Part shown: positions 51,603-59,757 of the stretch, one piece after another
Layout: the number at the start of each line of letters is the position of its first letter
Position numbering within the stretch: the stretch's first letter is position 1
Source: Bradyrhizobium jicamae
GTDB lineage: Bacteria; Pseudomonadota; Alphaproteobacteria; Rhizobiales; Xanthobacteraceae
Assembly: GCF_018130695.1 (NCBI RefSeq)
Contig: NZ_JAFCJX010000011.1
Location: 1 to 64,000, forward strand
DNA length: 64,000 nt
Reading direction: 5' to 3'
The notes under the pieces: model-generated
Databases searched by the model: none
Told to the model about the DNA's origin: nothing
Seen by the model: the letters and a program-made list of their open reading frames with translations, nothing else
Position numbers and translations under genes: made by a program

Positions 51603-53297
51603 TCAGGCCGCGACGTCGGCCTGCCTGGTGCGGTCCTCGACCATGCTGACGAACAGCTGGGACTCGCCGTCCGGTCCGCCGATCTGCAGGCGCCGCACCG
51701 CGATGGTGCGCCGGCCGCGGACGGGATTGTCGATGGTGTCGACGATCTCCTCGAGCTGCTGCTTGCGCTCCATCAATTGGCGGTCGCGCCGCTCGATCAG
51801 GTCGGCCGCCTCTGCAGAGAACAATTCGCGCGCGGTCTTGCCCATGATCTCGCCGCGCGACATGCCGATCATCTGCTCGGCGGCGCGGTTGACGAAGACG
51901 TAACGCAGATTGCGCGCATCCTTGGCGATGATGCCTTCGGGAATGTTCTCGATGATGGTGGCCAGGAACTGCTCGGTGCGCTTCAGCGCCCGCTCGTTCA
52001 GCCGCTGCTCGGTGACATCCTCGTGCACCGCGACCCAGCCGCCGCCGTCCATCGCCTGCTCGGTGATGCCAATGATGCGGCCGTCGCTCAGCGTGATCTC
52101 GTCGGCACCGGGCGCGCGTTTGGCGATGCGCGCCTGGATCGCGGCGAGATAGGCGGCGACGTCGCCGATGAACAATCCGCTCTTGACACGGTGCTGCAGG
52201 ATCGCCTCCAGCGACGCGCCGGCCACGATGGTCGCGGGCAGATCGTAGAGCTTGCGATAGCGGTCATTGATCGCGAGCACGTCCATCCTGGCGTCGAGCA
52301 TGATGATGCCCTGCGGCATGGTGTTGATCGCCGCGGACAGCTGCCACTTGGTGGCCTGATATTTGTCGGAAAACTTGTCCCGCTCGTCCATCGCCGCGTC
52401 GCGCGCCCTGGCCGTGTAGATACCGAGCTGCTCGAGCTCGGCATTGCGGCTGACGGCCTTGCGGAAATCCTCGACCGCCAGCGCCAGCTTGCCGATTTCG
52501 TCCGGAGTGTCGAGATGCGGGATCGTGCCGGCGGTGTCGCCGGCGGCAATGCGCGCGGTCGCCGCCGTGATCTCGGACAGCGGGCCGACCACCGACGAGC
52601 GCATCAGGATGACGTTGAGCACGGCGAACAGCGCGGCGCCGATGCCGAGGATGCAGAGGTACCAGGACGCATAGCGGCCCTGGTCGCCGAGCTCCGCCGC
52701 ATCGCTGGCGCGCTCGCGGTAGATCCGCTGCAGCGCCTCGAGATCGGTGTTGAGCTGGCTGCGCAGCGTGCGATTGGCATCGTTGTCACCCCATTCGCGC
52801 GCCGAGGCCGCGCTGACCTCGATGCCACGCCGGGCCAGCTCCTTGCGGAATTCGATGAACCGGTTGATCCGCTGCCTGAAGGCCTCGAACTGCGCGGCGT
52901 CGTCGGCGCGGATCGCCGTCCCCCACTGCTTCATCACCTCGGCCAGCTCGCGGTTGCGCTTGAGCAATTCTTCCGCGAATTGCTTCGCCTTGGCGCGCTC
53001 GGTCGACATATAGACACCGCGCGATTCCATCACGATGGCGTAGATCAGCGCATTGACGCGCCCGACATTGTCGCCGGCCTGCATTGAGGCCGTCTGCAGA
53101 TGCTGGTAACCGGATTGCAGGCGGACCGTCTGGATCGACATCGCCAGCAGCACGACCGTGACGATGATCAGCCCGCCCATGATGGCGTAGCTCTTCTCGG
53201 CGACGCTCATCCCGGTGATGGCGCGCGCAATGATCTTCTTGATCGCTCCGGGGCCGGACGCATGGCCGGGACCGGCGCTCAGGGATGTACTTTCCAT
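51603..53297 (-). CDS. membrane PAS-HAMP sensor without output domain
   Basis: This 564-residue protein has a first membrane segment (YAIMGGLIIVTVVLLAMSI), a periplasmic four-helix sensor of about 150 residues and a second membrane segment (WYLCILGIGAALFAVLNVILM). A HAMP domain (VVGPLSEITAATARIAAGD) and two PAS domains follow (INTMPQGIIMLDARMDVLAIND, and IENIPEGIIAKDARNLRYVFVN with RGEIMGKTARELF). It ends right after the second PAS, with no histidine kinase, GGDEF or methyl-accepting domain. The stop is clean; the next gene is unrelated. It may signal through a partner or be truncated. The ATG at 53297 is preferred to a GTG four codons upstream. Confidence 0.82.
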   Translation of the reverse strand: MESTSLSAGPGHASGPGAIKKIIARAITGMSVAEKSYAIMGGLIIVTVVLLAMSIQTVRLQSGYQHLQTASMQAGDNVGRVNALIYAIVMESRGVYMSTERAKAKQFAEELLKRNRELAEVMKQWGTAIRADDAAQFEAFRQRINRFIEFRKELARRGIEVSAASAREWGDNDANRTLRSQLNTDLEALQRIYRERASDAAELGDQGRYASWYLCILGIGAALFAVLNVILMRSSVVGPLSEITAATARIAAGDTAGTIPHLDTPDEIGKLALAVEDFRKAVSRNAELEQLGIYTARARDAAMDERDKFSDKYQATKWQLSAAINTMPQGIIMLDARMDVLAINDRYRKLYDLPATIVAGASLEAILQHRVKSGLFIGDVAAYLAAIQARIAKRAPGADEITLSDGRIIGITEQAMDGGGWVAVHEDVTEQRLNERALKRTEQFLATIIENIPEGIIAKDARNLRYVFVNRAAEQMIGMSRGEIMGKTARELFSAEAADLIERRDRQLMERKQQLEEIVDTIDNPVRGRRTIAVRRLQIGGPDGESQLFVSMVEDRTRQADVAA

Positions 53298-53536
53298 CGA
53301 CGTAACCACAGGCTGACGAAACGACCGAGCCTAGACGCCGCAGCCCTAGCGCCGCCTTAAGTTGCGGATCGGTAGTACTACGGGACGGCCGCCGCGATGG
53401 TGCCAAGACCAGGCGACATCCGCCAGTTGTGGCCAGTGATTACGATTGCTGGTGGTAAACCGACTGAAACGGCGAAGGCTAAAGCGTGATGAGAATTGGA
53501 ACCGTCATCGCGCGCTTGGCGCGAGGGACCCGCTTC

Positions 53537-53848
53537 CTAGCAGCCGCGACAGATGCCCTTCACCTTCCGGTCCATCAGCCTGTTCTCGTCCGCGATCGCC
53601 TTGTCGGTGCTTTCGGAACCCGACGCGCCGGTCGTCACACCCGCGCCCCTGTTGAGCCCGGAGGATTGCGCGGTGCCGGCGCTGTTGGTGCCGGGCGGCG
53701 ACGTGTTGATGCCTGTCGATGGACCGCTCGAAGGACTGCTGGACGAGGGACTGCTGCCTGAGCTCCCCGTGCCCTGGGCGGATGCGGCGATCGGAAATGA
53801 CAGAATCGCGATTGTCGCAAGCGCTGAGGTGACCGATAATTTGCGCAT
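53537..53848 (-). CDS. small secreted Ser/Gly-rich protein
   Basis: This 103-residue protein has a signal peptide (cleavage after ASA, about residue 24) and a low-complexity Ser/Gly/Pro region. A short charged end (KAIADENRLMDRKVKGICRGC) with two cysteines follows. AAAGGAGA is well placed before the ATG. Family and role unknown. Confidence 0.65.
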   Translation of the reverse strand: MRKLSVTSALATIAILSFPIAASAQGTGSSGSSPSSSSPSSGPSTGINTSPPGTNSAGTAQSSGLNRGAGVTTGASGSESTDKAIADENRLMDRKVKGICRGC

Positions 53849-53920
53849 CGGAAGTCTCCTTTGCCGGTCAACGATTCGGCGAAGGCGCAGTTCCGAGCCT
53901 GCAACGGGAGCAATTCAGCC

Positions 53921-54169
53921 TTGCGCAAGCTGATTGAGTTCGACGACGACACCTTCGACAAGCTGAAGCAGCTCGGCCGCGACCGCATGGGCACGCTGCA
54001 GGAACTGGCCGACGAAGCGTTCGCCGATCTGTTGAAAAAACACGGCGTGCCCATCGACCTGAAGGACGCACTGCGCAAGAGCGCCCGGCTCAATGCGGCA
54101 CCCGAGCAAACGCGCGCAAACATCAAACGCAGCACGAAGAAGAGCGGCACAACGAAGAAGACGAAGTGA
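53921..54169 (+). CDS. small ribbon-helix-helix-like protein
   Basis: This 82-residue protein from a TTG begins RKLIEFDDDTFDKLKQLGRDRMGTLQELADEAFADLLKKHG. The pattern of one strand then two helices is that of a ribbon-helix-helix DNA-binding domain. The tail is Lys/Thr/Ser-rich, so contact with DNA is plausible. GGGAG lies ten bases upstream. Another TTG at 53861 is in frame. It is divergent from the 53848 gene and ends six bases before the convergent carbonic anhydrase-like gene. Confidence 0.6.
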   Translation: MRKLIEFDDDTFDKLKQLGRDRMGTLQELADEAFADLLKKHGVPIDLKDALRKSARLNAAPEQTRANIKRSTKKSGTTKKTK

Positions 54170-54175
54170 GCGGCC

Positions 54176-54706
54176 TCAGCCGATCTTCTTCAGGCCGGTT
54201 TTGAATTGCGGGCCCTTGATCGCATAGGACTTGGCCGGCCGCGACATCGTTTCGATCTGCGCGGCATCGAGCGTGCGGATCACCCGCGCCGGCGCGCCGA
54301 TGATCAGCGAGAATTCCGGAAACTCCTTGCCCTCGGTGATCACGGAGCCGGCGCCGACGACGCAGCCGCGCCGGATCCGCGCGCCGTTCATCACGATCGA
54401 TCCCATGCCGATCAGCACGTTGTCTTCCAGCGTGCAGCCATGCACGATCGCGTTGTGGCCGATCGTGACGTCCTTGCCGATGGTCAGGGGAAAGCCGGGA
54501 TCGACGTGAAGCGTCGAATTGTCCTGGACGTTGGAGCCCTCGCCGATCTCGATCCAGTCATTGTCGCCGCGCACCACCGCGCCGAACCACACGCTCGCCC
54601 GCGGATGCAGCCGCACCTTGCCGATCACGACCGCGGTGTCGGCGATGTAGAAATTTCCATCCGAGGGAAGATCGGGGGCCTGGCCGTCGAGCTCGTAGAT
54701 CGCCAT
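54176..54706 (-). CDS. gamma-carbonic anhydrase family protein
   Basis: This 176-residue protein is a left-handed beta-helix of hexapeptide repeats. The zinc histidines of the gamma class are visible in STLHVDPG, IGHNAIVHGC. The Arg/Asp of the trimer interface is in VVRGDNDWIEIGEGSNVQDN. It may hydrate CO2, though many YrdA-type members show little activity. AAGGAG is well placed before the ATG. It forms a convergent pair with the ribbon-helix-helix-like gene. Confidence 0.9.
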   Translation of the reverse strand: MAIYELDGQAPDLPSDGNFYIADTAVVIGKVRLHPRASVWFGAVVRGDNDWIEIGEGSNVQDNSTLHVDPGFPLTIGKDVTIGHNAIVHGCTLEDNVLIGMGSIVMNGARIRRGCVVGAGSVITEGKEFPEFSLIIGAPARVIRTLDAAQIETMSRPAKSYAIKGPQFKTGLKKIG

Positions 54707-54773
54707 GAAAGTCTCCTTGATTAGGAAGACCTTGGCACGGCCGCTAACGAGGTTTCAAGCGAGCAAGCCTTGT

Positions 54774-55103
54774 TCAGGTAAGCAGGCCTGCGGCGCGCAG
54801 CGTCATCAGGAAGAAGGTACCGGACATCAGGCTCCAGAAGCCGGCGATGACGGTCGCCATCATCACGAATTCAAAGCGGCGACGCTCGATCTTGGCGCCA
54901 CGCAGCGTGTTGCGCATGATGATGAAGGGCGCGGCGAACACCAGGAACGGCACGGCGGCAAAGGTCGTCGCCGCCACGCCCTCGCCGAGCAGGCCGAACC
55001 CGGCCGGACGCTGGGCCCAGGCCTGGTAACCGCTGGCCAGCGCGCCCGCGAGCGCAAAGCCAATGCAAAGCGAGAACAGGGAATTCAACGCATCCGGCGA
55101 CAT
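54774..55103 (-). CDS. three-span membrane protein (DUF6949-like)
   Basis: This 109-residue protein has three hydrophobic segments: LFSLCIGFALAGALASG, TFAAVPFLVFAAPFIIM and FVMMATVIAGFWSLMSGTFF. A charged loop NTLRGAKIERRR lies between the last two. It is conserved in Bradyrhizobium-type genomes as I recall; function unknown. GGAAG precedes the ATG at 55103. A perfect CtrA-type box lies about 70 bases upstream. Confidence 0.7.
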   Translation of the reverse strand: MSPDALNSLFSLCIGFALAGALASGYQAWAQRPAGFGLLGEGVAATTFAAVPFLVFAAPFIIMRNTLRGAKIERRRFEFVMMATVIAGFWSLMSGTFFLMTLRAAGLLT

Positions 55104-55172
55104 GGAACTTCCGCTACGCAATCAACTGAGGGTTCCACATCGCAAATTGGCCGGCCGGCCGCTACAACATCC

Positions 55173-55189
55173 TTAAGAAAAGGTTAACC
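55173..55189. promoter_or_regulatory. CtrA box, full match
   Basis: TTAAGAAAAGGTTAACC matches TTAA-N7-TTAAC exactly. It lies between the divergent 55103 and 55321 genes and is about 70 bases from the former start. It is a good candidate for control by the cell-cycle regulator CtrA. Confidence 0.6.
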
Positions 55190-55320
55190 CGCCTGCCCCG
55201 TTGCGCCGCACATGCATGGCTCACGCCTGGGTGATTCCCTTGGAATCATACGGAAATCGCCCGCTCCGTGGCATATTGCCCGGTGATTCGGCGCCCGCGC
55301 CTTCAACCGACGCATGGTTC

Positions 55321-56031
55321 ATGACGCTTCTCTCGACGGCCCAGCATCTTGCCCGTGACACGCGCCGCAATCCGCGCGGCCACCTGCTCCCGATCACCGT
55401 CGCCATCATGCTGACCGCCGGCGCCGTGACGCTCGTGGGCTATCTGCTTTGGCCGACCTACGGCACGGTGTCGCCGGCCGATCCGTCACGGCTCCCCGTC
55501 AGCGTCGGCGCGACGCTGTTCAACGTGCAGCCCGCGGCGGTGCGCATGAAAATCCAGCGCCATTCCGGGCCGCAGGAGCGCGTCGACCTCAGCTTCGTCT
55601 ATCCCTCGCTCGAAGCCCCCGCCGCGCCGAAGCACTACAGCGCCGACACCGTCGAGGACAAGGTGCAGCCGATCGACCGCATCTTCCTGTCGATCTCGGC
55701 GCATCATGATGCGCTGGCGCCCGAGGCCCGCGCGAGCACGATCTATCCGCGCTATCTCGAACCGACATCGACCGCCGACGATGGCTTGACCGCCCGCGCA
55801 TTCCGCAACGGGACACCCTACGCCGGCGAAGATCTTTACACCGCGACCGAGCCCGCGCTGGTCGCGCGCTGCACGCGCGACACCAGCACGCCCGGCATGT
55901 GCCTCAGCGAACGCCGCATCGACGGCGCCGACCTCACCTTCCGCTTTCCCCGCAGCTGGCTCGCGCAATGGCGCGACGTGGCCACCGCAATGGATCGCCT
56001 CGCGCAGCAACTGCACGGCTCGAAGGGGTGA
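55321..56031 (+). CDS. membrane-anchored hypothetical protein
   Basis: This 236-residue protein has one membrane segment (LPITVAIMLTAGAVTLVGYLL, about residues 24-44). A periplasmic domain follows without a recognised family (PVSVGATLFNVQPAAVRMKIQ, DRIFLSISAHHDALAP, TIYPRYLEP, LVARCTRDTSTPGMCLSERRI). Two cysteines may pair. The upstream open frame to 55201 crosses the spacer after the CtrA box and lacks a ribosome site; the ATG at 55321 is chosen but its own ribosome site is weak. Confidence 0.65.
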   Translation: MTLLSTAQHLARDTRRNPRGHLLPITVAIMLTAGAVTLVGYLLWPTYGTVSPADPSRLPVSVGATLFNVQPAAVRMKIQRHSGPQERVDLSFVYPSLEAPAAPKHYSADTVEDKVQPIDRIFLSISAHHDALAPEARASTIYPRYLEPTSTADDGLTARAFRNGTPYAGEDLYTATEPALVARCTRDTSTPGMCLSERRIDGADLTFRFPRSWLAQWRDVATAMDRLAQQLHGSKG

Positions 56032-56047
56032 TTTCTTGTAGAGATTT

Positions 56048-56134
56048 GTAGGGTGGGCAAAGGCGCGTAGCGCTGTGCCCACCATCACCAGCGTGCTCGC
56101 GAAGGTGGGCACGCTATCGCTTTGCCCACCCTAC
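56048..56134. repeat. intergenic palindromic repeat, copy 2 (GTAGGGTGGGCA family)
   Basis: The same ends and order as the copy at 1011-1098 (GTAGGGTGGGCAAAGGCGC at the left, CTATCGCTTTGCCCACCCTAC at the right); only the centre differs. It lies between two convergent genes, as copy 1 does. Confidence 0.85.
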
Positions 56135-56150
56135 ACATCTCGCGCTCAGC

Positions 56151-56363
56151 TTACTCGCTGAGATCTTCTTCCAGGATTGCCATCTGGAACTGGAACGAGC
56201 GATCATCGTCCTCGTCATCGACGAACAGCACGCCGATGAACTCCTCGCCGATATAGACTTCGGCGGAATCGTCCTTCTTCGGCCGCGGCACCACGCGGAG
56301 CTTGGGATTGCCAAATACGCGCTTGAGATAAGCGTCGAGTTTCCTGACTTCCTGAACGTCCAC
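56151..56363 (-). CDS. DUF3126 protein
   Basis: This 70-residue acidic protein from a GTG start reads MDVQEVRKLDAYLKRVFGN. It continues with RPKKDDSAEVYIGEEFIGVLFVDDEDDDRSF-type strands and ends ILEEDLSE, the DUF3126 pattern of alphaproteobacteria. TTGGAGA precedes the GTG. Function unknown. The longer open frame to 56471 is not needed. It lies downstream of cysE on the same strand, as I recall it does in relatives. Confidence 0.85.
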   Translation of the reverse strand: MDVQEVRKLDAYLKRVFGNPKLRVVPRPKKDDSAEVYIGEEFIGVLFVDDEDDDRSFQFQMAILEEDLSE

Positions 56364-56535
56364 GGCGGTCTCCAATCGGATCGATGATGGTATCGGGTTG
56401 ATGATTTTCCGGGGAGTTTTAGGACGAGACGACAGGGATCGCCAGAGGCTTTTGCGCCCCGGCGATCCCAAACTTGCGCAAATTTTGACGGCTCAAATCG
56501 CGAATAAAATCAAAGCTCGCGATTGAAACCTGCAA

Positions 56536-57363
56536 TCAAATTCCAATTGCGTTGAGCATCTGGTCCATGGTGCGCGACGGCTCCGCGCAGCCGGCTTCGC
56601 CGACGATCTTGGCAGGCACGCCGGCGACCGTGACATTGTGCGGCACGGGCTTGACCACGACCGAGCCGGCCGCAATGCGCGCGCAATGGCCGATCTCAAT
56701 GTTGCCGAGGATCTTGGCGCCGGCACCGATCAGCACGCCGTGGCGAATCTTCGGGTGACGGTCCTCGTTCTCCTTGCCGGTGCCGCCGAGTGTGACTCCG
56801 TGCAAAATCGAAACGTCATCCTCGATGACGGCGGTCTCGCCGCAGACAAAGCCGGTGGCGTGGTCGAGGAAGATGCCGCGGCCGATCCTGGCGGCCGGAT
56901 TGATATCGGTCTGGAACACCGCCGACGAGCGGCTCTGCAGATAGAACGCGAAATCCTTGCGGCCCTTCAGGTAGAGCCAGTGCGCGAGACGATGCGTCTG
57001 CAGCGCGTGAAAGCCCTTGAAGTAGAGCAAGGGATCGATGAAGCGCGAGGTCGCGGGATCGCGGTCATAGACGGCGACGAGATCGGCGCGGAAGGCGTTG
57101 CCGAAATCGGGCTCGTCGCGCAGCGCCTCGCTGTAGGTCTGGCGGATCAGATCGCCCGACAGCGCAGCATGGTCGAGCCGCTCAGCGATGCGATGGACCA
57201 CGGAATCTTCCAGCCGCTCGTGATGCAGCACGGTGGCATAGATGAAGGACGCAAGCTCGGGCTCGCGGCGCACGATGTCCTCCGCCTCGGTGCGCACGCG
57301 ATCCCAGATTGGATCGAGCGTCGCAACCTTGCCGCCCTGCGGATTGACCTGATGAACTGCCAT
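56536..57363 (-). CDS. cysE: serine O-acetyltransferase
   Basis: This 275-residue enzyme has the helical N-terminal domain and the left-handed beta-helix of CysE. Catalytic and CoA-binding segments are INPAARIGRGIFLDHATGFV (catalytic His), VSILHGVTLGGTG and HPKIRHGVLIGAGAKILGN. It ends with Ile after Gly; the terminal Ile of CysE inserts into CysK to form the cysteine synthase complex. It makes O-acetylserine for cysteine synthesis in the cytoplasm. The ATG at 57363 follows GAGGCGACA; an upstream start at 57387 is in frame. Confidence 0.95.
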   Translation of the reverse strand: MAVHQVNPQGGKVATLDPIWDRVRTEAEDIVRREPELASFIYATVLHHERLEDSVVHRIAERLDHAALSGDLIRQTYSEALRDEPDFGNAFRADLVAVYDRDPATSRFIDPLLYFKGFHALQTHRLAHWLYLKGRKDFAFYLQSRSSAVFQTDINPAARIGRGIFLDHATGFVCGETAVIEDDVSILHGVTLGGTGKENEDRHPKIRHGVLIGAGAKILGNIEIGHCARIAAGSVVVKPVPHNVTVAGVPAKIVGEAGCAEPSRTMDQMLNAIGI

Positions 57364-57568
57364 GATTGTCGCCTCGGCTGCTCTCAATGCATTTGTGGTG
57401 GTGCGTTATAGCACGGTGAAGTGGTCGCGTCCCGGGAAGGCTCGGTACAGTAAACCCCAGCCGAACGGCTCCCCATGGGCGTCATGAGCAAGTGGCCCAG
57501 ATTTCGCCGAAATCAAGCCGCTGGCCGTGCAACTAATGACGAATTTCCTCTTGACCTCGCGTTTGGGC

Positions 57569-58960
57569 ATGGTCCCGGAAACGGGGGGATATGCCATCAA
57601 CACGCAGATTTTACGTGCGCGCACGACCGATACGCGCGCGGTCTGGGTCGCCGCCATCGCTCTTCCCTTGCTGCTGCTCGCGCCGGCCTTCTGGAACGGC
57701 TACCCGCTGCTGCAATGGGACACGGGCGGCTATCTGGCACGCTGGTATGAAGGCTATTTGGTGCCGAGCCGCTCCACGGTGTTCGGCATCTATCTGCATG
57801 TCGGCGAAGACTCGGGCTTCTGGTTCAACCTCGGCATTCAGGCGCTGGCCACGCTGTGGGTCCTGCAACTGACGTTGCGCGTGCTTGATCTCGCGCAACC
57901 GAGACGGCTGGTCGCGATCAGCCTGGCGCTGGTGCTCGCCACCGCCCTGCCCTGGCTTGCCAGCATGCTGCTGACCGACATCTTCGCCGGTCTCGCCGTG
58001 CTCGCGCTCGCGATCCTGGTGCTGCATGGCGAGCGCATCTCCAAAATCGAGACCTGCGCGCTGTTCGCCTTCATCGCATTCGCCGCTGCAACCCACAGCG
58101 CGACGCTGGGAGTGCTGTTCGGGCTCTGCTGCGTCGGGTGGATATTATGGCCGGTGTTGCGCAAACGCATTCCGGCCAAGGGCCTCGCGCAGGGCAGCCT
58201 GACCATTGCCACGGGCGCGGTCATGCTGCTGTCGGCGAATTTCGCGCTGTCGGGGCAGTTCGCCTGGACGCCGGGCGGCACCGGCGTCGCCTTCGGCCGC
58301 ATGCTGCAGGATGGCATCGTCACGCAATATCTGCGCGACCACTGCGCGCAGGAGCAATTGAAGCTCTGTCCCTACCGCAACGAGCTGCCGGCCACTGCCG
58401 ACGAATTTTTGTGGGGCAAGAGCATGTTCAACACGCTCGGCCGCTTCGCCGGCATGAACGACGAGATGGGTTACATCGTGCGCCGCTCGCTTGCGGCCTA
58501 TCCAGGCTGGCAGGCGGAGGCAGCAGCGGTAGCGACCGCGCAACAACTCGTGCATGTCGCGACCGGCGAAGGCACCAATGGCTGGATTCCGCACACCTAT
58601 GGGATCATCGAGCGCTATATCCCCGCCCAGTTGAAGCCGATGCGCGCGGCGCATCAGCAGAAGTGGCAGCTCGACTTCACCGCGATCAACCACATTCACG
58701 TGCCGGTCGCACTCGGCTCGATGCTGCTGGTAGCGATCCTGTTCGGCCGCGGCCTCTGGCAACGGCGGCTGGACGATCTCACGCTGCTCGCCGGCACCGT
58801 CACGCTGGCGTTGCTCGGCAACGCCGTCATTTGCGGCGTGATCTCCGGCCCACACAACCGCTATGGCGCGCGGATCGCGTGGGTGGCGACCTTCGTGGTG
58901 CTGATCGCGGTGGCAAAGCGCTTTGGCAAGAACGCGGTAGGTGACTCAGGCGCGGCGTGA
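57569..58960 (+). CDS. polytopic membrane protein of unknown function
   Basis: This 463-residue protein has about nine hydrophobic segments (VWVAAIALPLLLLAPAFW, ISLALVLATALPWLASMLL, ALFAFIAFAAATHSATLGVLF and others). A large loop around residues 245-390 includes YRNELPATADEFLWGKSMF and LKPMRAAHQQKWQLDF. The plan and the WDTGGYLARWYEGY loop after the first segment, with an Asp, resemble GT-C type glycosyltransferases, but no signature is firm. The start is uncertain: ATGs at 57527, 57536 and 57569 are in frame and none has a good ribosome site. Its last 15 bases overlap the end of the convergent hydrolase gene. Confidence 0.65.
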   Translation: MVPETGGYAINTQILRARTTDTRAVWVAAIALPLLLLAPAFWNGYPLLQWDTGGYLARWYEGYLVPSRSTVFGIYLHVGEDSGFWFNLGIQALATLWVLQLTLRVLDLAQPRRLVAISLALVLATALPWLASMLLTDIFAGLAVLALAILVLHGERISKIETCALFAFIAFAAATHSATLGVLFGLCCVGWILWPVLRKRIPAKGLAQGSLTIATGAVMLLSANFALSGQFAWTPGGTGVAFGRMLQDGIVTQYLRDHCAQEQLKLCPYRNELPATADEFLWGKSMFNTLGRFAGMNDEMGYIVRRSLAAYPGWQAEAAAVATAQQLVHVATGEGTNGWIPHTYGIIERYIPAQLKPMRAAHQQKWQLDFTAINHIHVPVALGSMLLVAILFGRGLWQRRLDDLTLLAGTVTLALLGNAVICGVISGPHNRYGARIAWVATFVVLIAVAKRFGKNAVGDSGAA

Positions 58961-59701
58961 CAGGAAGTCGAGCACGCCGGTCTTGTAAACCTTGTCGCCG
59001 ACCGCGCGCATGTGGTCGCGGTTGGGGATGTCGAGCACTTTTGCCCCCGCAACGAGATCGGCCAGCCCCTTTGCAGAGCCCGCGATCTCGTCCTTGGTGC
59101 CGGCCGCGACCAGCACCGCGACACCGATCCGCGAGGCCTCCTCGCGCGTCATCAGCCGCCGCGAGCCGCGCAGGCAGGCGGCGAGCGCGCGGCGGTCGGA
59201 GCGGGTCTGCTCGGCAAAGGCACGGAAGGTGCGCCCGACGGGATCGGTGACGTCGTCCAGCGAGGCGGCCTCCAGCGCTTCGGCGACGATCTCGCCCGGG
59301 CCGGTGCCCTCGATCATGCCGCCGATGCCGATGCCGCCGAGGATCGCCGAGCGCAGCCGCGCCGGATCCTTCAGCGCCATCACCGCCGTGATCCGCGATC
59401 CCAGCGAATAGCCCATCACGTCGGCGCGCGGGATCGACAGATGATCCATCAGCGCGAACACGTCGCCGGCCATGGTCTCAAGGCCGTACTGTGCGGAGTC
59501 GTACAGCTTGGAGGACTCGCCATGGCCGCGATTGTCGAGCGCAATCGCCCGACGGCCGGCCTTGGTCAATTCCGACATCCAGCCCGGATAATTCCAGTTC
59601 ACGTTCTTGCTGGAGGCAAAGCCGTGCACCAGCACGATCGGCTCGCCCTCGCCTTCGTCGAGATAGGCAATTTCGACATCGCCGTGGTGAAAACTCGGCA
59701 T
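58946..59701 (-). CDS. alpha/beta hydrolase
   Basis: This 251-residue cytoplasmic protein has the standard alpha/beta-hydrolase fold. The oxyanion block is VLVHGFASS, the nucleophile elbow VMGYSLGS (Ser about residue 98), the acid in VAAGTKDEIAG and the His in IPNRDHMRAVGD. DNRGHGES is the usual turn. Substrate unknown. It overlaps the convergent membrane-protein gene by 15 bases at the 3' end. Confidence 0.87.
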   Translation of the reverse strand: MPSFHHGDVEIAYLDEGEGEPIVLVHGFASSKNVNWNYPGWMSELTKAGRRAIALDNRGHGESSKLYDSAQYGLETMAGDVFALMDHLSIPRADVMGYSLGSRITAVMALKDPARLRSAILGGIGIGGMIEGTGPGEIVAEALEAASLDDVTDPVGRTFRAFAEQTRSDRRALAACLRGSRRLMTREEASRIGVAVLVAAGTKDEIAGSAKGLADLVAGAKVLDIPNRDHMRAVGDKVYKTGVLDFLSRRA

Positions 59702-59757
59702 GCATTCATTCCATGGATTGGGAGATTGGAATTGGCGATCGAGAAACGACCGCGAGT

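Noticed and set aside
51594-53087. Plus-strand frame opposite the PAS sensor
   Set aside because: No ribosome site or domain; explained by codon bias.
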